A DNA stretch of 8,457 nucleotides from JBEGTT01 sp041179245 (GTDB taxonomy: Bacteria; Pseudomonadota; Gammaproteobacteria; Burkholderiales; Rhodocyclaceae). Positions 1 through 7,281 of this stretch are shown in pieces. Position 1 is the stretch's first letter, and each line of letters starts with the position of its first letter. The position numbers and the translations under genes were made by a program. The notes below the pieces were generated by a model. It was not told where the DNA came from and searched no databases. It worked only from the letters and a program-made list of their open reading frames with translations. The stretch is from contig JBEGTT010000166.1 in the NCBI GenBank assembly GCA_041179245.1, forward strand, positions 1 to 8,457, read 5' to 3'.

Positions 1-1370
1 CGCGCTATATAGGCACCCACAAAGCGTTTCGGCAGGGCTAACCAGACAAAGTGACCGCTACCCGGCGCAACCGCAATCGCTTCGCCGAATTTATTTTGCA
101 TCGCGTCCACCGTCCAGTCGATATTGCCGCTGGGGTGCATGATTTCCAGTTTGTCACCAACCGCAAAGCGGTTTTTGACGTCGATCTTGAGTAGACCTCG
201 TTGTTCATCCCACGCCATCGCGTTGGCAACGTATTGGCTACGGCTGGATTCCGAATAACCACGCAGATAGTTCTGGTATTCCGCGTCGGGGTGGCGTTCG
301 TAAAATCCGCCGGTGTAACCCCGGTTGGCCAGCCCCTCCAGTTGCGATACCAGTTCAGGGTTAAGCGGTTTGCCAGCGCGGGCGTCATCAATCGCATGGC
401 GGTAGGTTTGGCAAGTCCGGGCGACGTAATAGGCGCTCTTGGTGCGACCTTCGATTTTCAGCGAATCCACGCCGATTTCAATCAAGCGTTGAACGTGTTC
501 AATCGCCCGTAAATCTTTAGAATTCATAATGTAGGTGCCGTGCTCATCTTCTTCGATGGGCATGAGTTCACCGGGGCGATTGCCTTCTTCCAGCAACCAA
601 CTTTGGATTCCGTCAGCGGTTTGAATCTGGCTGCGAGAGCTGGCGGGTAAACGCACTGGTGCAGTAGCGCATTGACTAGCATTCGCCAGTGCCGGGTTGG
701 TGGGACGAATCACTCCGTCAGCGCCTTGAACCGCTTCGTGAGTCTTGTAATCCCAGCGACAGGAATTGGTGCACGAGCCTTGGTTCGGGTCGCGGTGGTT
801 AAAGTAACCTGACAACAGGCAGCGTCCTGAATAGGCGATACACAGTGCGCCATGCACGAAAACTTCCAGCTCAATATCTGGGCATTGCTGGCGGATTTCA
901 GCCACTTCATCCAGCGATAGTTCACGCGACAAAATGACTCGGGTTAGCCCTTGTTTTTGCCAGAATTTCACCGTTGCCCAATTCACCGTATTCGATTGCA
1001 CCGACAGATGAACCGGCATGTCTGGCCAGCGGGTGCGCACCATGTCGATCAAACCGGGGTCGGCCATAATTAGCGCGTCTGGCTTGAGGTCAATGACCGG
1101 CGCCATGTCGTCAAGATAGGTTTTCAGTTTGGCGTTGTGCGGGAAGATGTTGCTGACGACAAAGAACTGCTTACCACCAGCATGCGCTTCATCAATCCCT
1201 TCGCCCAATGCTTCGACCGTACCAAAAGCGTTGTTGCGCACGCGCAAGCTGTAGCGCGGTTGTCCGGCGTAAACGGCATCGGCCCCAAATGAGAAAGCCG
1301 CACGCATCATTTCCAGTGAGCCAGCGGGTGCGAGTAACTCTGTTGAACGAGGGGGGATAAAAGAAGTCAT
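1..1370 (-). CDS. trhP: TrhP (YegQ), prephenate-dependent tRNA uridine-34 hydroxylase, peptidase U32 family; 3' end cut off
   Basis: The minus-strand frame reads MTSFIPPRSTELLAPAGSLE from position 1370 and stays open to the window edge for 456 complete codons. Escherichia coli YegQ/TrhP has about 453 residues, so only a few C-terminal residues should be missing. Family signatures include GADAVYAGQPRYSLRVRNN (about residues 29-47), PHNAKLKT (77-84), a VHLSVQ..NWATVKFW segment (120-137), and VHGALC.AYSGRC followed by QGSCTNSCRW. Cysteines at about 177, 184, 200 and 204 form the cluster expected to hold the iron-sulfur centre. HGTYIMNSKDL and SLKIEGRTKS follow in the C-terminal half. In E. coli the enzyme uses prephenate to make 5-hydroxyuridine at tRNA position 34, the precursor of mo5U/cmo5U, in a cytoplasmic pathway parallel to TrhO. 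The start is set by family alignment; only a weak GGA lies upstream as ribosome binding site. The gene is divergent from rng. Older annotations call this family a collagenase-like protease, and protease activity is unlikely here. Confidence 0.95.
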   Translation of the reverse strand, partial: MTSFIPPRSTELLAPAGSLEMMRAAFSFGADAVYAGQPRYSLRVRNNAFGTVEALGEGIDEAHAGGKQFFVVSNIFPHNAKLKTYLDDMAPVIDLKPDALIMADPGLIDMVRTRWPDMPVHLSVQSNTVNWATVKFWQKQGLTRVILSRELSLDEVAEIRQQCPDIELEVFVHGALCIAYSGRCLLSGYFNHRDPNQGSCTNSCRWDYKTHEAVQGADGVIRPTNPALANASQCATAPVRLPASSRSQIQTADGIQSWLLEEGNRPGELMPIEEDEHGTYIMNSKDLRAIEHVQRLIEIGVDSLKIEGRTKSAYYVARTCQTYRHAIDDARAGKPLNPELVSQLEGLANRGYTGGFYERHPDAEYQNYLRGYSESSRSQYVANAMAWDEQRGLLKIDVKNRFAVGDKLEIMHPSGNIDWTVDAMQNKFGEAIAVAPGSGHFVWLALPKRFVGAYIA

Positions 1371-1467
1371 GGGGTAAAATCCGGGGATTCAAATATTGGG
1401 GCCGTAATTTTACTGCGCCGCAACACAAATAAACGAGTATTAAACAAGGCTCTTCGAGACACTTCAC
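1371..1467. promoter_or_regulatory. Divergent intergenic region with probable promoters for trhP and rng
   Basis: These 97 bases separate the start codons of two divergent genes, so both promoters should lie here. The best -10-like hexamer for trhP is TAAAAT read on the minus strand at 1412-1407, with only a weak TTTATT about 15 bases upstream. For rng a TATTAA at 1438-1443 is a possible -10 with no convincing -35. Ahead of the rng ATG, GAGAC at 1456-1460 is a weak Shine-Dalgarno at 7 bases spacing. I see no strong operator palindrome or RNA element. Presence of promoters is inferred from gene layout; the exact hexamers are guesses. Confidence 0.4.
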
Positions 1468-2928
1468 ATGCCAGAACAAATTCTGATCAATATCACCCCG
1501 CAAGAAACTCGGGTTGCCGTCATGCAAGAAGGGGCTGCGCAGGAATTACACATTGAGAGAACGGCCAGCCGTGGGCTGGTGGGCAATGTTTACCTGGGCA
1601 AAGTTGTCCGAATTCTGCCAGGCATGCAATCTGCCTTCATTGATGCCGGATTAGACCGAACCGCTTTCCTACATGTGGCAGACATCTGGATGCCTCGCGA
1701 AAACGGCGACACCCCTGCGCACAAACCCATCGAACGATTACTCAACGAAGGCCAAACCCTGCTGGTTCAAGTCATCAAAGACCCTATCGGCACCAAAGGC
1801 GCACGGCTCTCGACTCAGATTTCACTGGCCGGACGAATGCTGGTGTATCTACCACAGGAAAAACACATCGGCATTTCTCAACGGATTGGCAACGAAACCG
1901 AGCGCGAAGCACTACGGTCTCGACTAACTAAGTTGGTTCCTGCCGATGAAACCGGCGGATTCATTGTCCGAACCATCGCCGAAACGGCAACGGATGAAGA
2001 ACTCGCCAACGACATTGCCTACCTGAAAAAACTGTGGGCAGACTTGCGGGATCGCGCCCGAGTTTCTGGGCCACTGACCCTGCTTTACCAAGAACTCTCT
2101 GTTGCCCAGCGAGTACTTCGTGATCTGGTTAATTCCGAAACAACAAATATCTTGGTCGATTCCCGAGAGAACTTCCAGAAGCTGCTGCAGTTTGCGGAGG
2201 AATACACACCGGCAGTAGTACCGCTGCTGGAGCATTACACCGGAGAACGCCCCCTATTTGACCTTCACGGCGTAGAAGATGAAATCCAGAAAGCACTCGC
2301 CCGACGTGTTGATCTGAAGTCAGGCGGTTACCTCATCATCGACCAGACCGAAGCCATGACTACGGTTGACGTCAATACCGGCGGCTTTGTGGGTGTTCGT
2401 AATTTTGACGACACTATCTTCAAAACCAATCTGGAAGCAGCCGTAACCATCGCTAGGCAACTTCGACTGCGCAATCTTGGCGGCATCATCATTGTCGACT
2501 TCATCGACATGGAGAATGAAGAGCACAAACGTGCAGTTCTTGATGAGTTCAACAAGGCGCTGGCCCGTGACCATACCCGCCTGACGGTAAATGGCTTTAC
2601 CCAACTCGGGCTAGTTGAGATGACCCGAAAACGCACCCGAGAATCTCTCGCGCATGTGTTGTGTGAACCCTGTGCAACCTGCGGAGGACGAGGCGAAGTC
2701 AAAACAGCCCGCACAATGACTTACGAAATTTTGCGGGAAATTCTGCGTGAAGCACGCCAGTTCAATGCTCGCGAATACCGAGTATTAGGCAGCCCGTCGG
2801 TCATTGATCTATTTTTGGACGAAGAATCCCAAGCCCTCGCCATGCTCTCTGACTTTATTGGCAAGCCCGTTTCTCTTCAGGCCGAAACCAGCTACGCACA
2901 GGAACAATTCGATATTGTGCTGATGTAA
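1468..2928 (+). CDS. rng: Ribonuclease G (RNase E/G family endoribonuclease)
   Basis: The 486-residue product aligns along its whole length with E. coli RNase G (489 residues). This enzyme is a 5'-monophosphate-sensing, single-strand-specific endoribonuclease that matures the 5' end of 16S rRNA and helps turn over some mRNAs. The N-terminal S1-containing region includes RGLVGN.Y.GKV (residues 35-46) and LPGMQSAF (50-57). KDPIGTKGARL (104-114) and GISQRI (135-140) follow. The two catalytic magnesium-binding aspartates are expected at D301 (TTVDVNTG) and D344 (IIVDFIDM). The zinc-link is C402-x2-C405 followed by GGRG. No long unstructured C-terminal scaffold is present, which separates it from RNase E. 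The start aligns with that of E. coli. In many Gammaproteobacteria maf lies just upstream; here the upstream neighbour is divergent trhP and the downstream neighbour is cas1. GC in a sampled stretch is about 53 percent, lower than in the cas genes. Confidence 0.97.
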   Translation: MPEQILINITPQETRVAVMQEGAAQELHIERTASRGLVGNVYLGKVVRILPGMQSAFIDAGLDRTAFLHVADIWMPRENGDTPAHKPIERLLNEGQTLLVQVIKDPIGTKGARLSTQISLAGRMLVYLPQEKHIGISQRIGNETEREALRSRLTKLVPADETGGFIVRTIAETATDEELANDIAYLKKLWADLRDRARVSGPLTLLYQELSVAQRVLRDLVNSETTNILVDSRENFQKLLQFAEEYTPAVVPLLEHYTGERPLFDLHGVEDEIQKALARRVDLKSGGYLIIDQTEAMTTVDVNTGGFVGVRNFDDTIFKTNLEAAVTIARQLRLRNLGGIIIVDFIDMENEEHKRAVLDEFNKALARDHTRLTVNGFTQLGLVEMTRKRTRESLAHVLCEPCATCGGRGEVKTARTMTYEILREILREARQFNAREYRVLGSPSVIDLFLDEESQALAMLSDFIGKPVSLQAETSYAQEQFDIVLM

Positions 2929-2983
2929 CTATTTCTTGTCATAAGTTCACCCAAGAAAGAATCTGCAAGGTATATATTATGCC
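2929..2983 (+). promoter_or_regulatory. Spacer before the cas operon; possible weak promoter and leader of cas1
   Basis: This 55-base AT-rich spacer is the only place immediately upstream of cas1 for an operon promoter outside rng. A -10-like TATATT lies at 2973-2978 and a -35-like TTCACC at 2946-2951. Their spacing of 21 bases is too long, and a start from them would fall on the cas1 ATG and give a leaderless message. AAGG at 2967-2970 is the only Shine-Dalgarno candidate and lies 13 bases from the cas1 ATG, which is long. Transcription may therefore come by read-through from rng or from a promoter inside rng. Confidence 0.25.
2932..2958. repeat. Short inverted repeat in the rng-cas1 spacer
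   Basis: TTTCTTG (2932-2938) is a perfect inverted match to CAAGAAA (2952-2958), leaving a 13-base loop. The stem is AT-rich, only 7 pairs long, and no run of T follows it, so it is a poor rho-independent terminator for rng. It lies 3 bases after the rng stop codon. It could be a weak hairpin, a protein site, or part of a decayed CRISPR repeat, because CAAGAAA also resembles the 3' end of type I-F repeats. Confidence 0.4.
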
Positions 2984-3961
2984 ATGCAAGATTTTTCCCC
3001 CTCTGATCTCAAAACGATCCTCCACTCCAAGCGGGCAAATCTCTATTACCTTGAGCATTGTCGTGTTCTGGTGAATGGAGGACGCGTCGAATACGTGACT
3101 GATGAAGGGTCACGCTCGATGTATTGGAATATCCCCATCGCCAATACGACTTCCATCATGCTGGGCACGGGAACCTCGGTTACCCAAGCGGCAATGCGAG
3201 AACTGGCCAAAGCCGGGGTAATCGTTGGCTTTTGCGGTGGCGGCGGTACGCCGCTCTTTAGTGCCAATGAAGTTGACGTCGAGATGGCCTGGTTTGCGCC
3301 ACAGAGTGAGTACCGGCCCACCGAATATTTGCAGGCCTGGGTGCGTTTCTGGTTCGATGACGCCAAGCGGCTCGAAGCGGCCAAAGCCTTCCAGCGGGTG
3401 CGCCTTGATTACATCGCCAAACACTGGACGAATAGTCGGCAGCTGGCCGACTGCGGATTTCAGGTCGACGAAAGTGTCTTGTTGGGCGCGCTTGAGTCTT
3501 CCCGGCAGCTATTGGATAGTGCCGAGGACAATACCGCCCTGCTCACGGAAGAGGCGCGTTTGACCAAACGCCTGTTCAAGCTGGCGGTCAATGCCGTCGG
3601 CTATGGCGAGTTTGTTCGGGCCAAGCGTGGTAGCGGCACCGATCCGGCCAATCGCTTTCTCGATCATGGCAACTATCTCGCCTATGGCCTCGGTGCGACG
3701 GCGACCTGGGTGCTGGGTCTGCCCCATGGTCTGGCGATATTGCACGGCAAGACCCGTCGTGGCGGACTGGTCTTCGACGTGGCCGATTTAATCAAGGATG
3801 CCCTGGTCTTGCCGCAAGCCTTCATTTCCGCCATGCGTGGCGACGATGAGCAGACTTTCCGCCAAGCCTGCATCGAGCGTTTTGCCCAGACCGAAGCGCT
3901 CGATTTCATGATCGATACGATCAAAGCAGTCGCCATCAAGCAGGGATCAGCCGCGTCATGA
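2984..3961 (+). CDS. cas1: Type I-F CRISPR-associated endonuclease Cas1
   Basis: Cas1 is the metal-dependent integrase that inserts new spacers into the CRISPR array. In type I-F it works in a complex with Cas2-Cas3. The 325-residue product has the normal length for subtype I-F (324 in Pseudomonas aeruginosa). It begins MQDFSPSDLKTILHSKR and has the N-terminal beta domain (about 1-90) followed by the helical catalytic domain. Catalytic and metal-binding positions known from P. aeruginosa Cas1 are all present at the same numbers: E190 (LLTEEARL), H254 (AILHGKT), and D265 and D268 (FDVADL). The subtype-typical blocks ANRFLDHGNYLAYGL and WVLGLPHGLA.LHGKTRRGGL are intact. Start chosen by family alignment. 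A different ATG at 2979 is out of frame. It is the first gene of the cas operon and its TGA overlaps the next ATG by 4 bases, so the two are translationally coupled. Confidence 0.97.
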   Translation: MQDFSPSDLKTILHSKRANLYYLEHCRVLVNGGRVEYVTDEGSRSMYWNIPIANTTSIMLGTGTSVTQAAMRELAKAGVIVGFCGGGGTPLFSANEVDVEMAWFAPQSEYRPTEYLQAWVRFWFDDAKRLEAAKAFQRVRLDYIAKHWTNSRQLADCGFQVDESVLLGALESSRQLLDSAEDNTALLTEEARLTKRLFKLAVNAVGYGEFVRAKRGSGTDPANRFLDHGNYLAYGLGATATWVLGLPHGLAILHGKTRRGGLVFDVADLIKDALVLPQAFISAMRGDDEQTFRQACIERFAQTEALDFMIDTIKAVAIKQGSAAS

Positions 3962-6900
3962 ACATCATGCTGATTTCCCAATGCAGTAAAAATGCACTGG
4001 TTGAAACCCGTCGCATCCTCGATCAATTTGCCGAACGGCGCGGTGAACGCACCTGGCAGACGGCGATTACTCAAAACGGGCTGGACACCTTGCGCCGCCT
4101 GCTTCGGCAAACTGCCCGCAAGAACACGGCAGTGGCCTGTCACTGGATACGTGGTAAGGATCACAGTGAGTTGATCTGGCTGGTTGGCGATGCCCGGCAA
4201 TTCAATGAGCGCGGTGCGACGCCGACCAATACAACGAGCCGCAACATCCTGCGTGCCGAAGATGAAAATAATTGGCACAGCGCCGAAATCATTCGTCTGC
4301 TCGCCAGTTTGGCAGCGCTATTTCACGATTTCGGCAAAGCCAGCGAAGCATTTCAGAAGAAACTTCAGCCGTCGCAAAGCAAAAAACCAATCGCCGATGC
4401 CTATCGCCACGAGTGGGTTTCGCTGCGCTTGTTCGAGGCCTTCGTCAATGGTAGCGACGATGCAGATTGGCTGGGGCGCTTGCTTGATCTGCCGGACGAT
4501 ACGGCCAAGCTGGTCGAGGCTCGCCTGATCAAGGATGGTCTGAGCAAAGGCCGGATAGTAAGTCCATTCGAATCGCTGAAGCCCTTGGCCCAGGTCGTCG
4601 GCTGGCTGATTGTCAGTCATCACCGGATGCCGACACCCGACGACAAGCTCCATACAAAGGCCATGAGCTATTTGCCGGAAAATATCGGCGCTGATTGGTG
4701 CGGTGCACGCGCTGACGTAAGCCAAAAAGACATCGCCGCCTGCTGGAATTTCCCGAAAGGTTTGCCGCTGAGCAGCCAACATTGGCGCAAGCATGCGGCC
4801 AAAGTGGCTGCCGCCTTGTTGCGGCAATTGGGGCAAAGCCAACGCGATTGGCGTAACGAGGCTTATGTCTTGCACCTTGCACGCATGGCCTTGATGCTAT
4901 CGGATCATTACTACTCCAGCGAACCTAGCCACGAGCGTTACGGCGACAAAGTCGCCCAAAAAGCTGCGGTCTACGCCAATACCGAGCGCAAAACCGGCCT
5001 CGTCAAACAACGCCTCGACGAACATCTGATTGGTGTTGAGGTAAATGCCAGTCGTGTCGTCCAGGCCTTGCCGCGGCTAGCGGCACAATTGCCACGCCTT
5101 GCCCGCCACAAAGGCTTTCGCGAACGCAGCAAGGCGCCCTTTGCCTGGCAAAACAAGGCGTTCGATCTGGCCGAAGGGTTGCGCGCCCGTTCCGCCGATC
5201 AAGGTTTTTTCGGCATCAACATGGCGTCGACCGGTTGCGGCAAGACTTTGGCCAACGGTCGCATCCTCTACGCTCTGGCCGACCCGCTACGTGGCGCACG
5301 TTTTACCGTGGCCCTGGGTTTGCGTACCTTGACCCTGCAAACCGGTGATGCCTACCGGGATCGTCTGCATCTGGGCAGCGATGAAATGGCCGTGCTGGTT
5401 GGCGGCGTTGCCGTGCGCGAACTGCATGAACAACAACGGACCGACGCGCGGTTGCTGGCCGCTGGTTCCGAATCCAGCGCCGAACTGCTGCCCGACTACA
5501 ACCAGGTTTTTTACGACGGCAGTTTGGAAGATGGCCCACTCAATCGTTGGCTAGGGCAAAACCAGCCCGCCACCAAATTGCTCAATGCGCCGATTCTGGT
5601 ATGCACCATCGACCACTTGATGCCCGCCACCGAAGGCACCCGTGGCGGGCATCAGATCCCGCCCATGCTGCGGCTGATGAGTTCCGATCTGGTGCTTGAT
5701 GAACCGGACGACTTCGGTATCGAAGACCTGCCAGCGCTTAGCCGACTCGTGCATTGGGCGGGCATGCTGGGCAGCCGGGTTTTGCTTTCTTCGGCCACCC
5801 TGCCGCCAGCGCTGATCGAAGGCCTGTTTCAAGCCTATCTGGCCGGGCGGCAGCAGTTCCAGCAACACCAGGGCCGCCCCGGTCAGCCGCTCAACGTTTG
5901 CTGCGCCTGGTTTGACGAGTATTCGGCGGTGGCCGGCGAGCACGCTGGCCCGGAGACTTATCGCGCCGAACACCAAGGCTTTGTTGACCAGCGTTTGGCC
6001 AAACTTGCCCGTGCCGAACCCCGCCGGCACGCTGAAATCCTGCCGCTGGCCATCGCCCAAGCCAAACGCGACGTGGTCTGTGTCGAACTGGCACAAGCCT
6101 TGCGGCCGCAATTGGCGCGCCTGCACCAACTGAATCACACGGCCGACCCGATGAGCGGCAAGAAAATCAGCTTTGGATTGGTGCGCCTCGCCAACATCAA
6201 TCCCCTGGTGGACGTGGCGCGCGAGTTGATTCGCCTGGGCGCTGAAGCCGGGCAACGCATACACCTCTGCGTTTACCACTCCCGCCATCCGTTGCTGGTG
6301 CGCTCGGCCATCGAGCAGCGCCTTGACCGCCTGTTGAACCGGAAAAAGCCGGACGCCATCTTTGCCGATCCCGAAGTGCAGCAGCGCCTTGCCGGCAGCG
6401 CGGAAAACGATCATCTCTTTGTCGTCCTCGCCACGGCGGTTGCCGAAGTCGGGCGCGACCATGATTACGACTGGGCGATTGTCGAACCGTCGTCCATGCG
6501 TTCCATCATCCAATTGGCCGGTCGGGTGCGCCGCCATCGGCCCGAGGCCTACAAGACGACCAATCTGCTCCTGCTCGATAGCAATATTGCTCACCTGACC
6601 AATGGGCCGGGCAAGCCAGCCTTCTTCCGCCCCGGTTTCGAGCATCAAAGCCAGGCCCACTTTCAGCTCAACAGCCATCGCCTCAGCGAACTGCTGACGG
6701 CGGAACAACTGAAAACAATCGATGCCTCCAGTCGGATTCGCCAACGTGACGAACTTCATCCGACGAGCAATCTGGTTGATCTCGAACACGCCCGGCTACG
6801 TGACCTGATGCAGGAAGCGCCCCCCGGCAAAACGCCACTCAGCCTGCCGGTTCCGCTGTGGTGGACGACCAATGTTCATCTGAGCGGCTATCTGCAACGC

Positions 6901-7254
6901 CGCAACCCGTTCCGCCAGGACAATCTTGGCCGGCAACGTTACGGATTGCTGCCGGATGAAGACGGGGAAATCGGCTTTTATCGCTTTGGCGACGATGGCC
7001 AGCCGGTTGCGGTCGACCATCTTTTACCCGCGATTCCTGTCGAGCTAGTCCCCGGCCCCGGCCTTAGCCTCTGGGGCGAGCCGGACTACGCGGCGGCATT
7101 GGCCAGTCTGGCCGAAAGCCGAGGCATGGAACTTCGTGAATGCGCCGAAAGGTTTGGCGCGCTTGATTTGCCATTGAAGGGCGCAGAGGACGGGCTGCGG
7201 GTTGATGAGGAATGGAGTTATCACCCGGCTTTAGGTTTCAGCAGGTATCGCTAA
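3958..7254 (+). CDS. cas3: Type I-F Cas2-Cas3 fusion: helicase-nuclease with Cas2 adaptor domain
   Basis: This 1098-residue protein is the signature effector nuclease of subtype I-F. Residues about 1-95 (MNIMLISQCSKNALVETRRI onward) form the Cas2 domain that joins Cas1 for spacer acquisition. The HD nuclease domain follows, with H123-D124 in LFHDFGK, H151 in YRHEW, H221-H222 in SHHRMP, and D316 in LSDHYYS. The SF2 helicase has Walker A ASTGCGKT (423-430, K429), Walker B DEPD (581-584), motif III SSAT (611-614), a motif V region LATAVAEVGRD (about 824-834) and motif VI QLAGRVRR (852-859). Residues beyond about 930 form the C-terminal domain. Cas3 is recruited by target-bound Csy complex and degrades DNA while translocating 3' to 5'. 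No nuclease or helicase residue appears lost. The ATG overlaps the cas1 stop (ATGA). A second ATG at codon 4 is possible, but the first matches family N-termini. GC reaches 60-68 percent in sampled lines. Confidence 0.97.
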   Translation: MNIMLISQCSKNALVETRRILDQFAERRGERTWQTAITQNGLDTLRRLLRQTARKNTAVACHWIRGKDHSELIWLVGDARQFNERGATPTNTTSRNILRAEDENNWHSAEIIRLLASLAALFHDFGKASEAFQKKLQPSQSKKPIADAYRHEWVSLRLFEAFVNGSDDADWLGRLLDLPDDTAKLVEARLIKDGLSKGRIVSPFESLKPLAQVVGWLIVSHHRMPTPDDKLHTKAMSYLPENIGADWCGARADVSQKDIAACWNFPKGLPLSSQHWRKHAAKVAAALLRQLGQSQRDWRNEAYVLHLARMALMLSDHYYSSEPSHERYGDKVAQKAAVYANTERKTGLVKQRLDEHLIGVEVNASRVVQALPRLAAQLPRLARHKGFRERSKAPFAWQNKAFDLAEGLRARSADQGFFGINMASTGCGKTLANGRILYALADPLRGARFTVALGLRTLTLQTGDAYRDRLHLGSDEMAVLVGGVAVRELHEQQRTDARLLAAGSESSAELLPDYNQVFYDGSLEDGPLNRWLGQNQPATKLLNAPILVCTIDHLMPATEGTRGGHQIPPMLRLMSSDLVLDEPDDFGIEDLPALSRLVHWAGMLGSRVLLSSATLPPALIEGLFQAYLAGRQQFQQHQGRPGQPLNVCCAWFDEYSAVAGEHAGPETYRAEHQGFVDQRLAKLARAEPRRHAEILPLAIAQAKRDVVCVELAQALRPQLARLHQLNHTADPMSGKKISFGLVRLANINPLVDVARELIRLGAEAGQRIHLCVYHSRHPLLVRSAIEQRLDRLLNRKKPDAIFADPEVQQRLAGSAENDHLFVVLATAVAEVGRDHDYDWAIVEPSSMRSIIQLAGRVRRHRPEAYKTTNLLLLDSNIAHLTNGPGKPAFFRPGFEHQSQAHFQLNSHRLSELLTAEQLKTIDASSRIRQRDELHPTSNLVDLEHARLRDLMQEAPPGKTPLSLPVPLWWTTNVHLSGYLQRRNPFRQDNLGRQRYGLLPDEDGEIGFYRFGDDGQPVAVDHLLPAIPVELVPGPGLSLWGEPDYAAALASLAESRGMELRECAERFGALDLPLKGAEDGLRVDEEWSYHPALGFSRYR

Positions 7255-7281
7255 GTAGTTTCCAATCAGGGAGAAGACAGG

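Noticed and set aside
1192..1527. A 111-codon minus-strand frame covering the trhP start, the divergent spacer and the rng start
   Set aside because: It overlaps two conserved genes, partly in another frame of trhP, and resembles no known family.
2932..2958. Rho-independent terminator for rng
   Set aside because: The stem has only 7 mostly AT pairs with a 13-base loop and no following T tract; I kept it only as an inverted repeat.
3682..4278. A 198-codon minus-strand frame across the cas1-cas3 junction
   Set aside because: It is antisense to conserved Cas1 C-terminal and Cas2-domain codons and has no recognisable motif.
5551..6789. A 412-codon open frame on the minus strand inside cas3
   Set aside because: It lies wholly within the well-supported cas3 helicase region, shows no family motif I recognise, and is the type of antisense frame that GC-rich codon periodicity produces.
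3958..7254. Transposon-associated I-F3 or I-F2 variant
   Set aside because: I-F3 lacks cas1 and cas3 and has a cas8-cas5 fusion, and I-F2 lacks cas8; here cas1, cas2-cas3 and a separate large cas8f are all present.
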